From Halomonas caseinilytica (GTDB lineage: Bacteria; Pseudomonadota; Gammaproteobacteria; Pseudomonadales; Halomonadaceae): DNA of 64,000 bases. Shown here piece by piece: positions 27,405 to 37,246 of this stretch. The stretch covers positions 62,001 through 126,000 of the forward strand of contig NZ_BDEP01000016.1 of the NCBI RefSeq assembly GCF_001662305.1, read 5' to 3'. The notes under the pieces are model-generated. The model did not search any database. It was not told the origin of the DNA and was given only the letters and a program-made list of their open reading frames with translations. Within the stretch, counting starts at the first letter, position 1; each line of letters begins with the position of its first letter. Both the position numbers and the translations under genes were made by a program.

Positions 27405-28529
27405 TCAGAAGTTGTAGCGCACCAGCAGGTTCGTCTCGTCATTGTCGATGTCGCTCGCGCCGTCGGCGTCGACGGAGTCGTCGAACTTGCGCTCCAGGGC
27501 GATGATCAGGTTCTCATCGAAGGTCAGCCAGGCCGCGCCGGCCAGGTAGAAGGCGCTGCGTGCCTCGGAGGCGCTGTCCTCCAGGCGATTGAACCCGGTA
27601 TAGAGCTGCACCTTGCCGGGTACCTGGCCCTTGAGGTTGTACAGTGCCACCCCCTCGACGCCACGGGCTTCATCGACGATGCCGTCGGTGGTGTCGACGC
27701 CGCTGAAGTTGCCCTCGCGAATCAGGTTGTCGTAGCGACCGCCGGTCAGCGCAAAGTACCAGTTGCCCGGTGTCCAGCGTGCAGCGAGCAGGCCGGCATC
27801 GACATTCTGCTGGCGCTTGCCGCCGCCGGCGGTCTTGCCGTCGATGGCGCTGTGCGTGTAGGTCGCGCCCAGCGACAGGTCCTCGGTCGGCTGCCAGACC
27901 ACGGCCCCCTGGGCGGTATAGTCGCGCTCTAAACCGGTCAGGTTGCCGGTATAGCCGGCCCCGGTCGGCACATCGTCGCGGGAGGTCTGGTAGAGCACCC
28001 CGAGGCTCCAGTCGCCCCAGGTATTCTTGTAGGACACCGCATTGTCGGGTCGGCCATTGCCTTCGAAGCCGCCGTCGCCGAAGGCGCCGTTGAAGCTTCC
28101 CTGGGCGGTGGCGCCGTTGTACCAGAACCAGTCGGTCCAGTAGGCGACCATGTCGTACCACAGCGAATACTGCTTGCCGATCAGCAGCGTGCCGTAGTCG
28201 TCGTGGCGGACGCCGGCATAGAGCATGCGCTTGTAATGGCCGTCATCGCCGTGCTCGAAGAAAGGATCGAAGCCCCATTCGGCGCGTGCCACGGATGACC
28301 AGCCGTGTTCGAACTCATGCTCGTGGATGAGACGAATCCGCGAGCCGGCGTTGGTCGGATCGTGGTCATCATCGATGTGGTCGACGAAGCTGCTGCCGGC
28401 CGCGATACGACCGCTGATGGTGAGCTTGTCCTGGTCGGTCTCGTAGGCCGTGAAGGCCAGTGCCTGCTGGGTGGCGAGGCTGGCGCCGATGGCGACGACC
28501 AGCCCGGTCAGCTTGTAGTGATGGAACAT
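27405..28529 (-). CDS. Outer-membrane general porin (Gram-negative porin family)
   Basis: The 374-residue product has a signal peptide (basic MFHHYK, hydrophobic stretch, ALA cleavage) and a 16-strand-type porin barrel. It opens KLTISGRIAAGSSF, has RAEWGFDPFF, YAGVRHDDYGTLLIGKQYSLWYD (the usual strand preceding the constriction loop), and ends LLVRYNF with the terminal Phe. Acidic residues are frequent, in keeping with a halophile outer membrane. Substrate preference cannot be judged. The 258-nt gap behind it (28530-28787) shows nothing I can assign. Confidence 0.85.
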   Translation of the reverse strand: MFHHYKLTGLVVAIGASLATQQALAFTAYETDQDKLTISGRIAAGSSFVDHIDDDHDPTNAGSRIRLIHEHEFEHGWSSVARAEWGFDPFFEHGDDGHYKRMLYAGVRHDDYGTLLIGKQYSLWYDMVAYWTDWFWYNGATAQGSFNGAFGDGGFEGNGRPDNAVSYKNTWGDWSLGVLYQTSRDDVPTGAGYTGNLTGLERDYTAQGAVVWQPTEDLSLGATYTHSAIDGKTAGGGKRQQNVDAGLLAARWTPGNWYFALTGGRYDNLIREGNFSGVDTTDGIVDEARGVEGVALYNLKGQVPGKVQLYTGFNRLEDSASEARSAFYLAGAAWLTFDENLIIALERKFDDSVDADGASDIDNDETNLLVRYNF

Positions 28530-28787
28530 GCCAAACCTTTTGGGTTGTTGTGTTTCTTGTGAATCCGCGGATGGCGGAGCGGCTCGTTGGCGGTCGGATC
28601 GACCGGCATCGAGCGAAAGACTGCCGCGTGCGTCACGGGGGAACGCCAGTCGTGATCATGCGGTGCTGCATGAGCGGTCTCCTTTTCGGGTGAATGAAGG
28701 GCAGAGCCCTGTCGTATGGCCGCAGTCGCCCTGGCGGACGCCAAAGGGCGTCCGCGGCCGGAGAGAAGCAGTGGTGTCCGTCGCCCG

Positions 28788-30386
28788 TCAGGCGGCGTCG
28801 TCGACGAAGGCCGCCCGCATCAGTTCCCGGGTATAGGCGTCGCGCGGGTTGGCGAAGATGTCCTCGGTCGGCCCCTGTTCGACGACCTGACCCGATTTCA
28901 TCACCATCACGGTGTCGGCCAGGGCGCGCACCACGGCGAGGTCGTGGCTGATGAACAGATAGGTCAGGCCGTATTTCGCCTGGAGGTTGCGCAACAGCTC
29001 GATCACCGTGACTTGCACGGAACGATCGAGTGCCGAGGTGGGTTCATCGAGCAGCAGGAATTCGGGCTTGAGCACCAGGGCGCGAGCGATGGCGATGCGC
29101 TGTCGCTGGCCCCCGGAGAACTCGTGGGGATAGCGCTGGCGCATGGCCGGGTCGAGGGCGACTTCCTCGAGGGCCTCGATGACCCGGCGCTCGCGTTGGC
29201 GCCGATCGAGTTCCGGGTGATGGACGCGCAGCCCTTCGCTGATGACCTCGCCGACGGTCAGGCGCGGCGAGAGCGAGCCGAAGGGGTCCTGGAAGACGAC
29301 CTGCAGGCGCGAACGCAGCGGGCGCATGCCGGTGCCATCCAGGGCGGAAAGGTCGCTGTCGTCGAAGCGGATGTTGCCGCTGCTCTTGAGCAGGCGTAGC
29401 AGGGCGCGGCCGAGCGTCGACTTGCCGGAGCCGGATTCGCCGACCACCCCGACGGTCTGGCCACGCCGGATGGTCAGGTCGATGCCGCGCACCGCCTCGA
29501 AGTACGAACTGGGGCGGAACAGACGCTTCTTGAGGGCGAAGCGCACCCGCAGATCTCGCGCTTCCAGCAGGACCGGTGCGCTGGCCTCGACCGAAGACTT
29601 GCCGCCGCGCGGTTCGGCGTCGATCAGCATGCGGGTGTAGTCATGGCGAGGGTTGGCGAAGACCTCGGCGGTGCTGCCGCGTTCGACCATCTCGCCACGG
29701 CGCATCACGCAGACCCGGTCGGCGAAATGCCGCACGATGCCCAGGTCATGCGTGATGAACAGGATCGCCATGCCATAGCGGGCCTGTAATGACTTGAGCA
29801 GCTGCAGGATCTGCGCCTGGACCGTGACATCCAGGGCCGTGGTGGGTTCGTCGGCGATCAACAGTTCCGGCTCGCAGGCCAGTGCCATGGCGATCATCGC
29901 CCGCTGGCGCTGGCCGCCGGACAGTTCGTGCGGGTAGCTGTCGATGCGCCGCTCGGGCTCGGGAATGCCGACCTGTTCCAGCAGCTCGATGGCCCGGGTG
30001 CGGGCTGCTCGACCCTTGGCCTTGTTGTGACGGGTCAAGACCTCGATGATCTGGGCACCGATGCGGTGCAGCGGATTGAGCGAGGTCATCGGCTCCTGGA
30101 AGATCATCGAGATGGCATTGCCGCGGATGCGCCGCATGCGACGCGGGGTGGCGGCCAGAAGATCCTCGCCATGGAAACGGATCGCGCCATGGGTCCGGGC
30201 CAAGTCGGGCAGCAGGCGCATGGTGGCGGTGGAGGAGACCGACTTGCCGGAGCCGGATTCGCCGACCAGGGCGACCGTTTCGCCGGCACGGATGTCGAAG
30301 CTCACTCCCTTGACCGCGGCGACGGTACCATCGGGGAGTTGGAAGTCGACGCTCAGGTTGTCGATCTCGAGCAGTGGGGTTGTCAT
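28788..30386 (-). CDS. Oligopeptide ABC transporter, fused dual ATPase (OppD-OppF / YejF type)
   Basis: The 532-residue product contains two complete ABC domains. Domain 1 has Walker [12 protein letters not shown] (about 38-48), signature [15 protein letters not shown] and DEPTTALD. Domain 2 has [11 protein letters not shown] (about 315-325), [15 protein letters not shown] and DEPTSALD. Each is followed by an oligopeptide-type C-terminal segment, as in E. coli YejF. It energises the permeases encoded next to it. The ATG at 30386 is preceded by GGAGTG. A palindromic repeat separates it from the permease genes. Confidence 0.92.
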   Translation of the reverse strand: MTTPLLEIDNLSVDFQLPDGTVAAVKGVSFDIRAGETVALVGESGSGKSVSSTATMRLLPDLARTHGAIRFHGEDLLAATPRRMRRIRGNAISMIFQEPMTSLNPLHRIGAQIIEVLTRHNKAKGRAARTRAIELLEQVGIPEPERRIDSYPHELSGGQRQRAMIAMALACEPELLIADEPTTALDVTVQAQILQLLKSLQARYGMAILFITHDLGIVRHFADRVCVMRRGEMVERGSTAEVFANPRHDYTRMLIDAEPRGGKSSVEASAPVLLEARDLRVRFALKKRLFRPSSYFEAVRGIDLTIRRGQTVGVVGESGSGKSTLGRALLRLLKSSGNIRFDDSDLSALDGTGMRPLRSRLQVVFQDPFGSLSPRLTVGEVISEGLRVHHPELDRRQRERRVIEALEEVALDPAMRQRYPHEFSGGQRQRIAIARALVLKPEFLLLDEPTSALDRSVQVTVIELLRNLQAKYGLTYLFISHDLAVVRALADTVMVMKSGQVVEQGPTEDIFANPRDAYTRELMRAAFVDDAA

Positions 30387-30420
30387 CTTTCACTCCTGGT
30401 ATCGCTCATGTGCGTGACAT

Positions 30421-30561
30421 GGGAGTGCCGATTTATGTTGCGAGCGAAGAGAGGTTGGTTGCCGCCGGCGCGCAGCAACCGGAGTTGACAGTGTGCTCAA
30501 TGAGGATTGTGAGCACCGCCGGTGACCAAGATCTCGAGCGCAGTAATAAATCGGTGCTTCC
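30421..30561. repeat. Palindromic intergenic repeat, copy 2 (behind oppC)
   Basis: The element spans 141 bp and begins 1 nt after the oppC stop on the minus strand. Read on that strand it starts GGAAGCACCGATTTATTACT and shares with copy 1 the blocks CGCTCGA(G/T)ATCTTGG, CGGCGGT, CCTCATT, AACTCCGGT and CTTCGCTCGCAACATAAATC. Outer arms CCGATTTAT/ATAAATCGG pair. Confidence 0.7.
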
Positions 30562-30562
30562 A

Positions 30563-31489
30563 TCAGCGGGTCTTGGGGTCCAGGGCGTCGCGCAATCCAT
30601 CGCCCAGGAAGTTGAGACAGAACAGCGTCGCCGCCAGGAACACCGAGGGCACCAGCAGCATCCAGGGAGCGCTCTGCATCATGTCGGTGCCTTCGGAGAT
30701 CAGCACGCCCCAGCTGGTCAGCGGTTCCTGCACGCCGAGGCCGAGAAACGACAGGAAACTCTCGAGCAGGATGACCTTGGGCACGGTCAGGGTGACGTAG
30801 ACAATCACCGGGCCGATGGCGTTGGGAATCAGGTGGCGAGTGACGATCCGGGAGTCGCGCACGCCCAGGGCGTGGGCCGCCTCGACGAACTCGCGCTGCT
30901 TGAGCGCCAGGGTCTGGCCGCGCACGATGCGAGCCATGTCCAGCCATTCCACGGCGCCGATGGCGGCGTAGATCAGCAGGATGTTACGGCCGAACACCAC
31001 CATCAGCAGGATCACCAGGAACATGAAGGGCAGCGAGTACATGATGTCGACGAAGCGCATCATCACGTTGTCCACCCGGCCGCCGAGATAGCCGGAGATG
31101 GCGCCGTACAGCACGCCGATCACCAGGCTGACGAGACTGGCCACCAAGGCCACCGAGAGCGATACCCGGCCGCCGTACAGGGTGCGGGTGAGCAGGTCGC
31201 GGCCATTGGCGTCGGTGCCGAGGAAGTGTCCGCCCTCCAGGCTCGGCGGAGCATTGAAGGCGTTCCAGTCGACCTCCGCCAGCCCCCAGGGCAGGACATA
31301 AGGACCGAACAGGCAGATCAAGGTGATCACGATCAGCATCACCAGGCTGACCATGGCCGCACGGTTCTGCTTGAGGCGCCGCCAGGCATCGCGCGTCAGG
31401 CTTTCGCCGGCAGCCGGCGCTGCATCCGGTCGGAGGTCATCGACCGCGACATGGCGGTCGCCGTCGTGGGTAAGGGGTTCTGTGGTCAT
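30563..31489 (-). CDS. Oligopeptide ABC transporter permease (OppC type)
   Basis: The inner-membrane permease has 308 residues (OppC about 302). It has an N-terminal cytoplasmic lead, a first helix (MVSLVMLIVITLICLFG), a periplasmic part with HFLGTDANGRDLLTRTLYGGR, and the EAA loop for ATPase contact (EFVEAAHALGVRDSRIVTRHLIPN). The ending GDGLRDALDPKTR is typical of OppC/DppC proteins. I took the ATG at 31489 (GGGAG upstream); a start at 31519 would overlap the oppB-type gene. Confidence 0.92.
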   Translation of the reverse strand: MTTEPLTHDGDRHVAVDDLRPDAAPAAGESLTRDAWRRLKQNRAAMVSLVMLIVITLICLFGPYVLPWGLAEVDWNAFNAPPSLEGGHFLGTDANGRDLLTRTLYGGRVSLSVALVASLVSLVIGVLYGAISGYLGGRVDNVMMRFVDIMYSLPFMFLVILLMVVFGRNILLIYAAIGAVEWLDMARIVRGQTLALKQREFVEAAHALGVRDSRIVTRHLIPNAIGPVIVYVTLTVPKVILLESFLSFLGLGVQEPLTSWGVLISEGTDMMQSAPWMLLVPSVFLAATLFCLNFLGDGLRDALDPKTR

Positions 31490-31508
31490 GGCTATCCGCT
31501 CCCTGCGG

Positions 31509-32435
31509 TCAGTCGTCATGGCGGATCTGCGGATCCAGCGCGGAATAGATCAGGTCGACGAGCAGGTTCATCAGCACGATCAGCGCGCCGTAGAACACGA
31601 CCGTGCCCATCACCAGGGTGTAATCGCGGTTGAGCGCGCCCTGCACGAAGTAGCGACCGATGCCGGGGATGCCGAAGATCTGCTCGATGACCACCGAGCC
31701 GGTGATGATCCCGGCGACGGCTGGGCCAAGATAGGAGGTCACCGGCAGCAATGCCGGGCGCAGTGCGTGACGCCAGATGACCTGGGACTCGGCCAGCCCC
31801 TTGGCCCGCGCGGTGCGGATGTAGTGGCTGCCCAGCACCTCGATCATGCTGGCGCGCATCATCCGCGCGATGTAGGCGATCTGCTGGATCGACAGAGCGA
31901 TGACCGGCAGCACCAGGTTGGGCAGGGCACCGCCGTTCCAGCCGCCGGCCGGCAGCCAGGCCAGCAGCACGCCGAACACCAGCGCCAGGATCGGGGCGAT
32001 GACGAAGTTGGGGATCGCGATACCGGCCAGCGCCGTGCCCATCACCAGGTAGTCGATGGTCGAGTTGCGCTTGAGCGCGGCGATCACGCCCAGCGGCAGG
32101 CCGAGCAGCAGGGCCAGCAGGATCGCCAGCCCGCCGATCTCCAGGCTGACCGGGAAGCCCTGCATGATCAGCTCGGTGACCGAGAAGTCCTTGTACTTGA
32201 AGGAGGGGCCGAAGTCGCCCTGCAGCAGGTTGCCCATGTAGCGCAGGTACTGCATCGGCAGGGGCTCGTCCAGATGATAGGCAGCCATCAGGTTGGCCTC
32301 GATCTCCGGCGGCAAGGCGCGCTCGCCGTCGAAGGGGCCGCCGGGGGCGATGCGCATCAGAAAGAACGAGATGGTGATCACGATCAGCATCGTGGGAATG
32401 GCCTGCAGCAGCCGTTTCAGCGTATAGCTCAGCAT
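31509..32435 (-). CDS. Oligopeptide ABC transporter permease (OppB type)
   Basis: The permease has 308 residues. It opens MLSYTLKRLLQAIPTMLIVITISFFLMRIAPGGPF, the OppB signature, and has six predicted helices and an EAA loop (HYIRTARAKGLAESQVIWRHALRPALLP). It ends in a helix plus YSALDPQIRHDD. It pairs with the OppC-type protein encoded 19 nt downstream to form the channel. Confidence 0.93.
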   Translation of the reverse strand: MLSYTLKRLLQAIPTMLIVITISFFLMRIAPGGPFDGERALPPEIEANLMAAYHLDEPLPMQYLRYMGNLLQGDFGPSFKYKDFSVTELIMQGFPVSLEIGGLAILLALLLGLPLGVIAALKRNSTIDYLVMGTALAGIAIPNFVIAPILALVFGVLLAWLPAGGWNGGALPNLVLPVIALSIQQIAYIARMMRASMIEVLGSHYIRTARAKGLAESQVIWRHALRPALLPVTSYLGPAVAGIITGSVVIEQIFGIPGIGRYFVQGALNRDYTLVMGTVVFYGALIVLMNLLVDLIYSALDPQIRHDD

Positions 32436-32489
32436 GACGGCCTCCGGGGCATGGAACGAGGTTGTGGGACGGTAGGGAACATCACGGGG

Positions 32490-34073
32490 CTAGTCCTCGA
32501 GCTGGATGTAGCGCAGTGGGTGAACGTCGATGGCGGTGGTCTGCCAGCCCTTGACCTCAGGGGCGACCAGGTGAGCGCTGACATAGTCGTAGAGCGGCAG
32601 CAGGGCATGGTCGTCGAGCAGCATCTGTTCGGCCCGGGTCATCAGTTCGGCGCGGCGTTCGGTGTCCAGCTCCCGGGTGCTGCGCTCGACCAGGGCGTCG
32701 TAGTCCTCGTTGCGATAGCCAGTGCTGCGCTGGGCGGAGCCGCCCTCGGCATAGGCGTTGAGGAAGTCGTAGGGGTCGTTGATGGTGGCGACCATGCCGT
32801 AGCGGGCGATCTCGAAGTTGCCCTCGTTGACCGTCGCGTAGTGCACGGCCGCCTCGGCGTTGATCAGCTCTACCTCGACGCCTAGCGGCTTCCACATGGC
32901 GGCCACGGCCACGGCGATCTTCTTGTGGTCCTCGAGGGTGTTGTAGCGCAGCGTCACGCGCAGGGGGTTGTCGGGGCCATAGCCGGCCTCGCGCATCAGT
33001 CGCTTGGCCCTGGCGAGCCGCTGTTCCATCGGCTGCTCGGCGAGTGCCAGCGAGCCGTGGGTGCCGCCTTCGGTGGCGCGTGGCACATACCAGTACGAGG
33101 CACGTTGCCCCATGCCGAGGATGCGGTCGGTGATCACCTCGCGCCGCACGGCAAGGCTGAGCGCCTCGCGCACGCGCTCGTCAGCCAATGGCTGGCCGTC
33201 ACGCAGGTTGAACATGTAGAAGTATTCGGCGACCAGCGGCCCCACGCGGAGGGACTCGCCGAGATTGTCCTTCACCCAGTCGAAACGCGAGGCGGGCACG
33301 CCGGAGTAGGAGATATCCAGGTCGCCGGCACGAAAGCGGTTGAGGGCGGAGCCGATGTCGTCGATGGGGTAGAAGGTCACGCCGTCCAGCGAGACCGTGT
33401 CAGCGTCGTAGAAGTGAGGATTCCGCTCGAGATCGATGCGCGCCTGGGGGCGCCATTCCCGCAGGATGAAGGCACCGCTCGACACCATGGTGCCGGGACG
33501 GGTCCATTCATCCCCGGCCTGTTCGACGAGGTGGCGGGGCAGGGGGGCGGCCTCGCTCATGGCTAGGGCTTGCAGGAAGTAGGCGGTGGGTTCGTCGAGC
33601 TGGATGACCAGGGTGTGGTCGTCCGGTGCCGAGACGCCCAGCTCGCTCGGCTCGGCCTGACCGGTATTGATCGCCCGGGCGTTTTTGATCGGGTAATAGA
33701 GCTTGGCATTGTGGCTGGCGATGGCCGGTTTCAGCAGCCGCCGCAGGGCGAAGACGGCATCGTCGGCGGTGATCGGCGTGCCGTCGGACCACTCGGCCTG
33801 GCGTAGCTGGAAGGTATAGGTGGTGCCGTCGTCGCTGATAGTCCAGGACTCGGCGAGGCCGGGGACCAGGCTGCCATCGGCGGCGTAGGTCACCAGGCGC
33901 TCGAACAGCGCGCGGGTGATACGGGTCTCCCAGACACCGTTGGTCTTCTGGGGATCGAGGGTGCCGGGCTCGGCACCATTGCCGACCTGCAGGACGGCGG
34001 CAGGGGCGCTCTGCGTCGCGCCGGCCATCAAGGCAGCCAGCAGCGCCGCACGCGTGAAGCGGTGAGAGAACAT
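32490..34073 (-). CDS. Periplasmic oligopeptide-binding protein, OppA type (paralogue 1)
   Basis: The extracytoplasmic solute-binding protein (family 5) has 527 residues and a signal peptide ending near APAAVLQ. Typical blocks are NGAEPGTLDPQKTNGVWETRITRALFERL, YTFQLRQAEWSDGTPITADDAVFALRRLL and REALSLAVRREVITDRILG. It delivers peptides to the permeases encoded directly downstream. A second, equally long paralogue precedes it, so the transporter probably has two alternative receptors. Confidence 0.9.
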   Translation of the reverse strand: MFSHRFTRAALLAALMAGATQSAPAAVLQVGNGAEPGTLDPQKTNGVWETRITRALFERLVTYAADGSLVPGLAESWTISDDGTTYTFQLRQAEWSDGTPITADDAVFALRRLLKPAIASHNAKLYYPIKNARAINTGQAEPSELGVSAPDDHTLVIQLDEPTAYFLQALAMSEAAPLPRHLVEQAGDEWTRPGTMVSSGAFILREWRPQARIDLERNPHFYDADTVSLDGVTFYPIDDIGSALNRFRAGDLDISYSGVPASRFDWVKDNLGESLRVGPLVAEYFYMFNLRDGQPLADERVREALSLAVRREVITDRILGMGQRASYWYVPRATEGGTHGSLALAEQPMEQRLARAKRLMREAGYGPDNPLRVTLRYNTLEDHKKIAVAVAAMWKPLGVEVELINAEAAVHYATVNEGNFEIARYGMVATINDPYDFLNAYAEGGSAQRSTGYRNEDYDALVERSTRELDTERRAELMTRAEQMLLDDHALLPLYDYVSAHLVAPEVKGWQTTAIDVHPLRYIQLED

Positions 34074-34137
34074 GGAAGCATTCCTTCGCCAGAGAACATC
34101 GATGGTATGGCGCGCTCGACCGGGGAGCGCACCGTTC

Positions 34138-34282
34138 AGGAAACACTGCTTAAATGCCTACACGTGCAAATCGCTGCGTTGCATGGTGCTCGAAAGCTCG
34201 CCTAACTAATTGTTATGTCTCGCTTTCTGTGCTCCGTGCGCCTTGCGCTTCACGACGCTCGGCGATTTATGCAGCGTTTCCT
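34138..34282. repeat. Palindromic intergenic repeat, copy 3 (behind oppA paralogue 2)
   Basis: A 145-bp element lies between the two oppA genes, 14 nt behind the stop of paralogue 2 on the minus strand. Outer arms AGGAAACACTGC and GCAGCGTTTCCT pair. By eye it is about 90% identical over its whole length to copy 4 at 39560, including CCTAACTAATTGTTATGT and CGCTTTCTGTGCTCCG. Copies 3 and 4 form one subtype; copies 1 and 2 form another. Confidence 0.8.
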
Positions 34283-34296
34283 CGACAGCCTGAGGA

Positions 34297-35880
34297 TCAC
34301 TGATCGAACGAGATCCAGCGTGAAGGGTGATCGTCCTCGACGTTGTCTTCCCAGCCGCTGATGGCCGGATTGACCAGGTTGCGCGACACGTAATAGAGCA
34401 GCGGCAGGACCGCATAATCGTTCAGTGCCGTCTGTTCGGCTTGCTCGAGAAGGGCTTCGCGCTCGTCGGCATCCAGGGTGCGGGCAGCCTGGTCCGTCAG
34501 GTCGTCGAACTCGGCATTGGAGTAGGCACCGTAGTTGTTGCCGACGCCGCTGTGCAGCAGGCTGAGGAAGTTCTCGGCGTCGTTGTAGTCGGCGATCCAG
34601 CCGGCCCGGGCGATGTCAAAGTCACCCTCGGCGATGGTCTGGTAGTGCACCGTGGCTTCCGAGTTGATCATCTCGACTTCGACGCCCAGCGGGCGCCACA
34701 TGGCGGCCAGGGCAACGGCGATCTTCTTGTGCTCGTCGTTGGTGTTGTAGCGCAGGCGCAGGTGAAGCGGGTTGTCGGGGCCGTAGCCGGCCTCCTCGAG
34801 AAGCTGCCGGGCGCGTGCCATGCGCTCGTCCATGCTGCCTTCCTGCGGTATCTGCTGGACGTCATAGTGGTGGACGCCCTCGGGCACGAAGGAACGCGAA
34901 GGCAGGAAGGTGCCACCCATGATCTGTTCGGAGAGCACCTTGCGGCGCACCACGAGGCTGAGCGCCTCGCGCACCTTTGGATCGGCGGTCGGGTGGCCCT
35001 CGCGGTGGTTGAAGACGTAGTAGTAGCTGCCCAGGTAGGGGGCCATGTGGGTAGCCTCGGGCAGTTCCTCCTGGAGCATGCCGTACATGCTGGAGGAATA
35101 TTCGCGCATGATGTCCAGCTCGCCGGAGCGAAAGCGCGAGACGCCGGCGTTGCGATCCTCGATCGTGTAGTAGTTGACCCCGTCCAGGGCGATCTCGTCG
35201 GCGTCGTAGTACTCGGGGTTGCGGCTCACGCTGATGCGCGACTGCGAGACCCACTCCTCGGGGGTGAAGGCGCCGTTGGTGACGATGTTGTCGAGCTTGA
35301 CCCAGTTCTTCCCGTATTCCTCGACGGCGTGCTTGGGCGCCGGGTAGGCGGTGTAGTGGGTCAGCAACTGGAGGAAGTAGGGCGTGGGCGAGGTGAGTTC
35401 GACCTGGAAGGTGCGGCCGTCGTCGAGGGAAGCCACGCCCAGGGCGTCTAGGGGCTTCTTGCCGGTGTTGACCGCTTCGGCGTTGACGACCGGATAGAGC
35501 ATGTAGGCGTATTTGGAGGCGTTCTTCGGGGCGAGCAGGTGTTGCCAGCCGAACACGAAGTCCTCGGCGGTGACCGGTTCGCCATCGGACCAGGCGGCGT
35601 CCTCGCGAATGTGGAAGGTATAGGTCTTGCCGTCGTCGGAGACCTCCCAGGAGGTTGCCATGCCGGGCAGCACCTCGCCGTCCGGAGCCTTCTTGACCAG
35701 GCCTTCGTAGACATCCATCAGAATCTGGGACTCCCAGATACCGCCGGAGACCTGGGAAGTATCGAAGGAAGCGAGTTCGCCGGTGACGCCCAGGTTGAGG
35801 GTCTGCGCCGCCACGGGCGATACCAACAAGGCTGAAGCGAGCGCGATGGCGCCCGCCAGAGGGGTACGAATCTGGGTCAT
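34297..35880 (-). CDS. Periplasmic oligopeptide-binding protein, OppA type (paralogue 2)
   Basis: The family 5 solute-binding protein has 527 residues, the same length as its neighbour. The signal peptide is MTQIRTPLAGAIALASALLVSPVAAQ. Shared blocks include GGIWESQILMDVYEGLV, YTFHIREDAAWSDGEPVTAEDFVFGWQHLL and REALSLVVRRKVLSEQIMGG. The ATG at 35880 follows GGGAAGAAG; the longer frame to 35982 lacks a signal-peptide-like start. Tandem duplication followed by divergence is likely. It is first in a probable five-gene transporter operon. Confidence 0.9.
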   Translation of the reverse strand: MTQIRTPLAGAIALASALLVSPVAAQTLNLGVTGELASFDTSQVSGGIWESQILMDVYEGLVKKAPDGEVLPGMATSWEVSDDGKTYTFHIREDAAWSDGEPVTAEDFVFGWQHLLAPKNASKYAYMLYPVVNAEAVNTGKKPLDALGVASLDDGRTFQVELTSPTPYFLQLLTHYTAYPAPKHAVEEYGKNWVKLDNIVTNGAFTPEEWVSQSRISVSRNPEYYDADEIALDGVNYYTIEDRNAGVSRFRSGELDIMREYSSSMYGMLQEELPEATHMAPYLGSYYYVFNHREGHPTADPKVREALSLVVRRKVLSEQIMGGTFLPSRSFVPEGVHHYDVQQIPQEGSMDERMARARQLLEEAGYGPDNPLHLRLRYNTNDEHKKIAVALAAMWRPLGVEVEMINSEATVHYQTIAEGDFDIARAGWIADYNDAENFLSLLHSGVGNNYGAYSNAEFDDLTDQAARTLDADEREALLEQAEQTALNDYAVLPLLYYVSRNLVNPAISGWEDNVEDDHPSRWISFDQ

Positions 35881-36051
35881 GGACTTCTTCCCTGACGTTG
35901 TTGTTGTGGTCGGCACGCGGTATCGGTGCCGCTCTTCCTGACCTTCGAACGAGCGCGTCAATAAGTCCATGTGAAATTTCACATAGCGCGTTACGAATCT
36001 TGCATGGCCCCGGAGTGACGCCGTTCGTACGGTCGTTTGGGCGGGATGGGA

Positions 36052-36079
36052 TGACGCTGTACGGGCATTTGGCTACAAT
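36052..36079 (+). promoter_or_regulatory. Candidate promoter of prfB
   Basis: TGACGC (36052-36057), a 16-bp spacer and TACAAT (36074-36079) lie 68 nt before the prfB ATG. The -10 box is good and the -35 box weak. Confidence 0.35.
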
Positions 36080-36146
36080 GCCACTCTTTTCCCCGCCGCC
36101 AGGATTCGTCCTGGCGGACATTTCACTGCGGAATCAGGCGAACGCC

Positions 36147-37245
36147 ATGCAGGAAGTCAATCCCATCAATCACCTCATCAAGGACCTGTCTGAGCGGACA
36201 GATGTCCTGAGGGGGTATCTTTGACTATGCCGAGAAGAAGGAACGGCTAGAGGAAGTCACCCGCGAACTCGAGGATCCGGACGTCTGGAATGATCCGGAC
36301 CATGCCCAGAAACTGGGCAAGGAGCGGGCCACCCTGGAGATGGTGGTCAGCACCATCGACGCTCTGGAGCAGGGCCTGAATGACAGCCGTGATCTGCTCG
36401 AACTGGCCGAGATGGAAGAGGACGCGGATACCGTCGACGAGGTGAGCCGCGAGCTGGAAAACCTCCAGGCCAACCTCGAGAAGCTCGAGTTCCGGCGCAT
36501 GTTCGCCGGCGAGATGGATCCCAACAACGCCTATCTGGACATCCAGGCGGGCTCGGGCGGCACCGAGGCCCAGGACTGGGCCAACATGCTGCTGCGCATG
36601 TACCTGCGCTGGGCCGAGCATCATGGCTTCAAGGCCGATCTCATCGAGCTGTCCGCAGGCGAGGTGGCGGGCATCAAGTCGGCCACGGTGCATATTCAGG
36701 GCGAATACGCCTTCGGTTGGCTGCGCACCGAAACCGGCGTGCATCGGCTGGTGCGCAAGAGTCCCTTCGACTCCGGTGGGCGACGGCACACCTCCTTCGC
36801 CTCGGTCTTTCTTTCGCCGGAAGTCGACGACAGCTTCGAGGTCGAGATCAATCCGTCGGATCTGCGTGTCGACACCTATCGCTCCAGTGGTGCCGGTGGC
36901 CAGCACGTCAACACCACCGACTCGGCGGTGCGGATCACCCACGAGCCGACCGGCATCGTGGTGGCCTGCCAGAGCCAGCGCAGCCAGCATGCCAACCGTG
37001 ACTTCGCCATGAAACAGCTGCGGGCGAAGCTGTGGGAACACGAGATGGACAAGCGCAACGCCGCCAAGCAGGCCGCCGAGGACTCCAAGGCGGACATCGG
37101 CTGGGGCAGCCAGATTCGCTCCTATGTGCTGGACGACCAGCGCATCAAGGACCTGCGTACCGGCGTCCAGTCGAGCAGTTGCGAGAAGGTGTTGGACGGC
37201 GATCTGGACCAGTTCATCGAGGCGAGCCTCAAACAAGGCCTATAG
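36147..37245 (+). CDS. prfB: Peptide chain release factor 2 (programmed +1 frameshift)
   Basis: RF2 terminates translation at UGA and UAA. Frame one (ATG 36147) encodes 25 residues and meets TGA at 36222-36224. Reading resumes at 36223 after a +1 shift and runs to 37245, for 365 residues in total, the same as E. coli RF2. The SPF stop-recognition tripeptide is in [15 protein letters not shown] and the peptidyl-hydrolysis GGQ motif in [16 protein letters not shown]. It should be annotated as joined segments 36147..36221 and 36223..37245. Confidence 0.97.
36210..36225 (+). promoter_or_regulatory. RF2 programmed +1 frameshift site
   Basis: The classical elements are all present: a Shine-Dalgarno-like AGGGGG (36210-36215), the slippery CTT codon and in-frame TGA followed by C (CTTTGAC). 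Low RF2 slows termination here and favours the shift, giving autoregulation. Confidence 0.95.
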
Positions 37246-37246
37246 C

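Noticed and set aside
34206..34415. Similar antisense peptides (KSPSVVKRKA) in repeat copies 3 and 4
   Set aside because: They arise because the two copies are about 90% identical DNA; no start or ribosome-binding site is shared.
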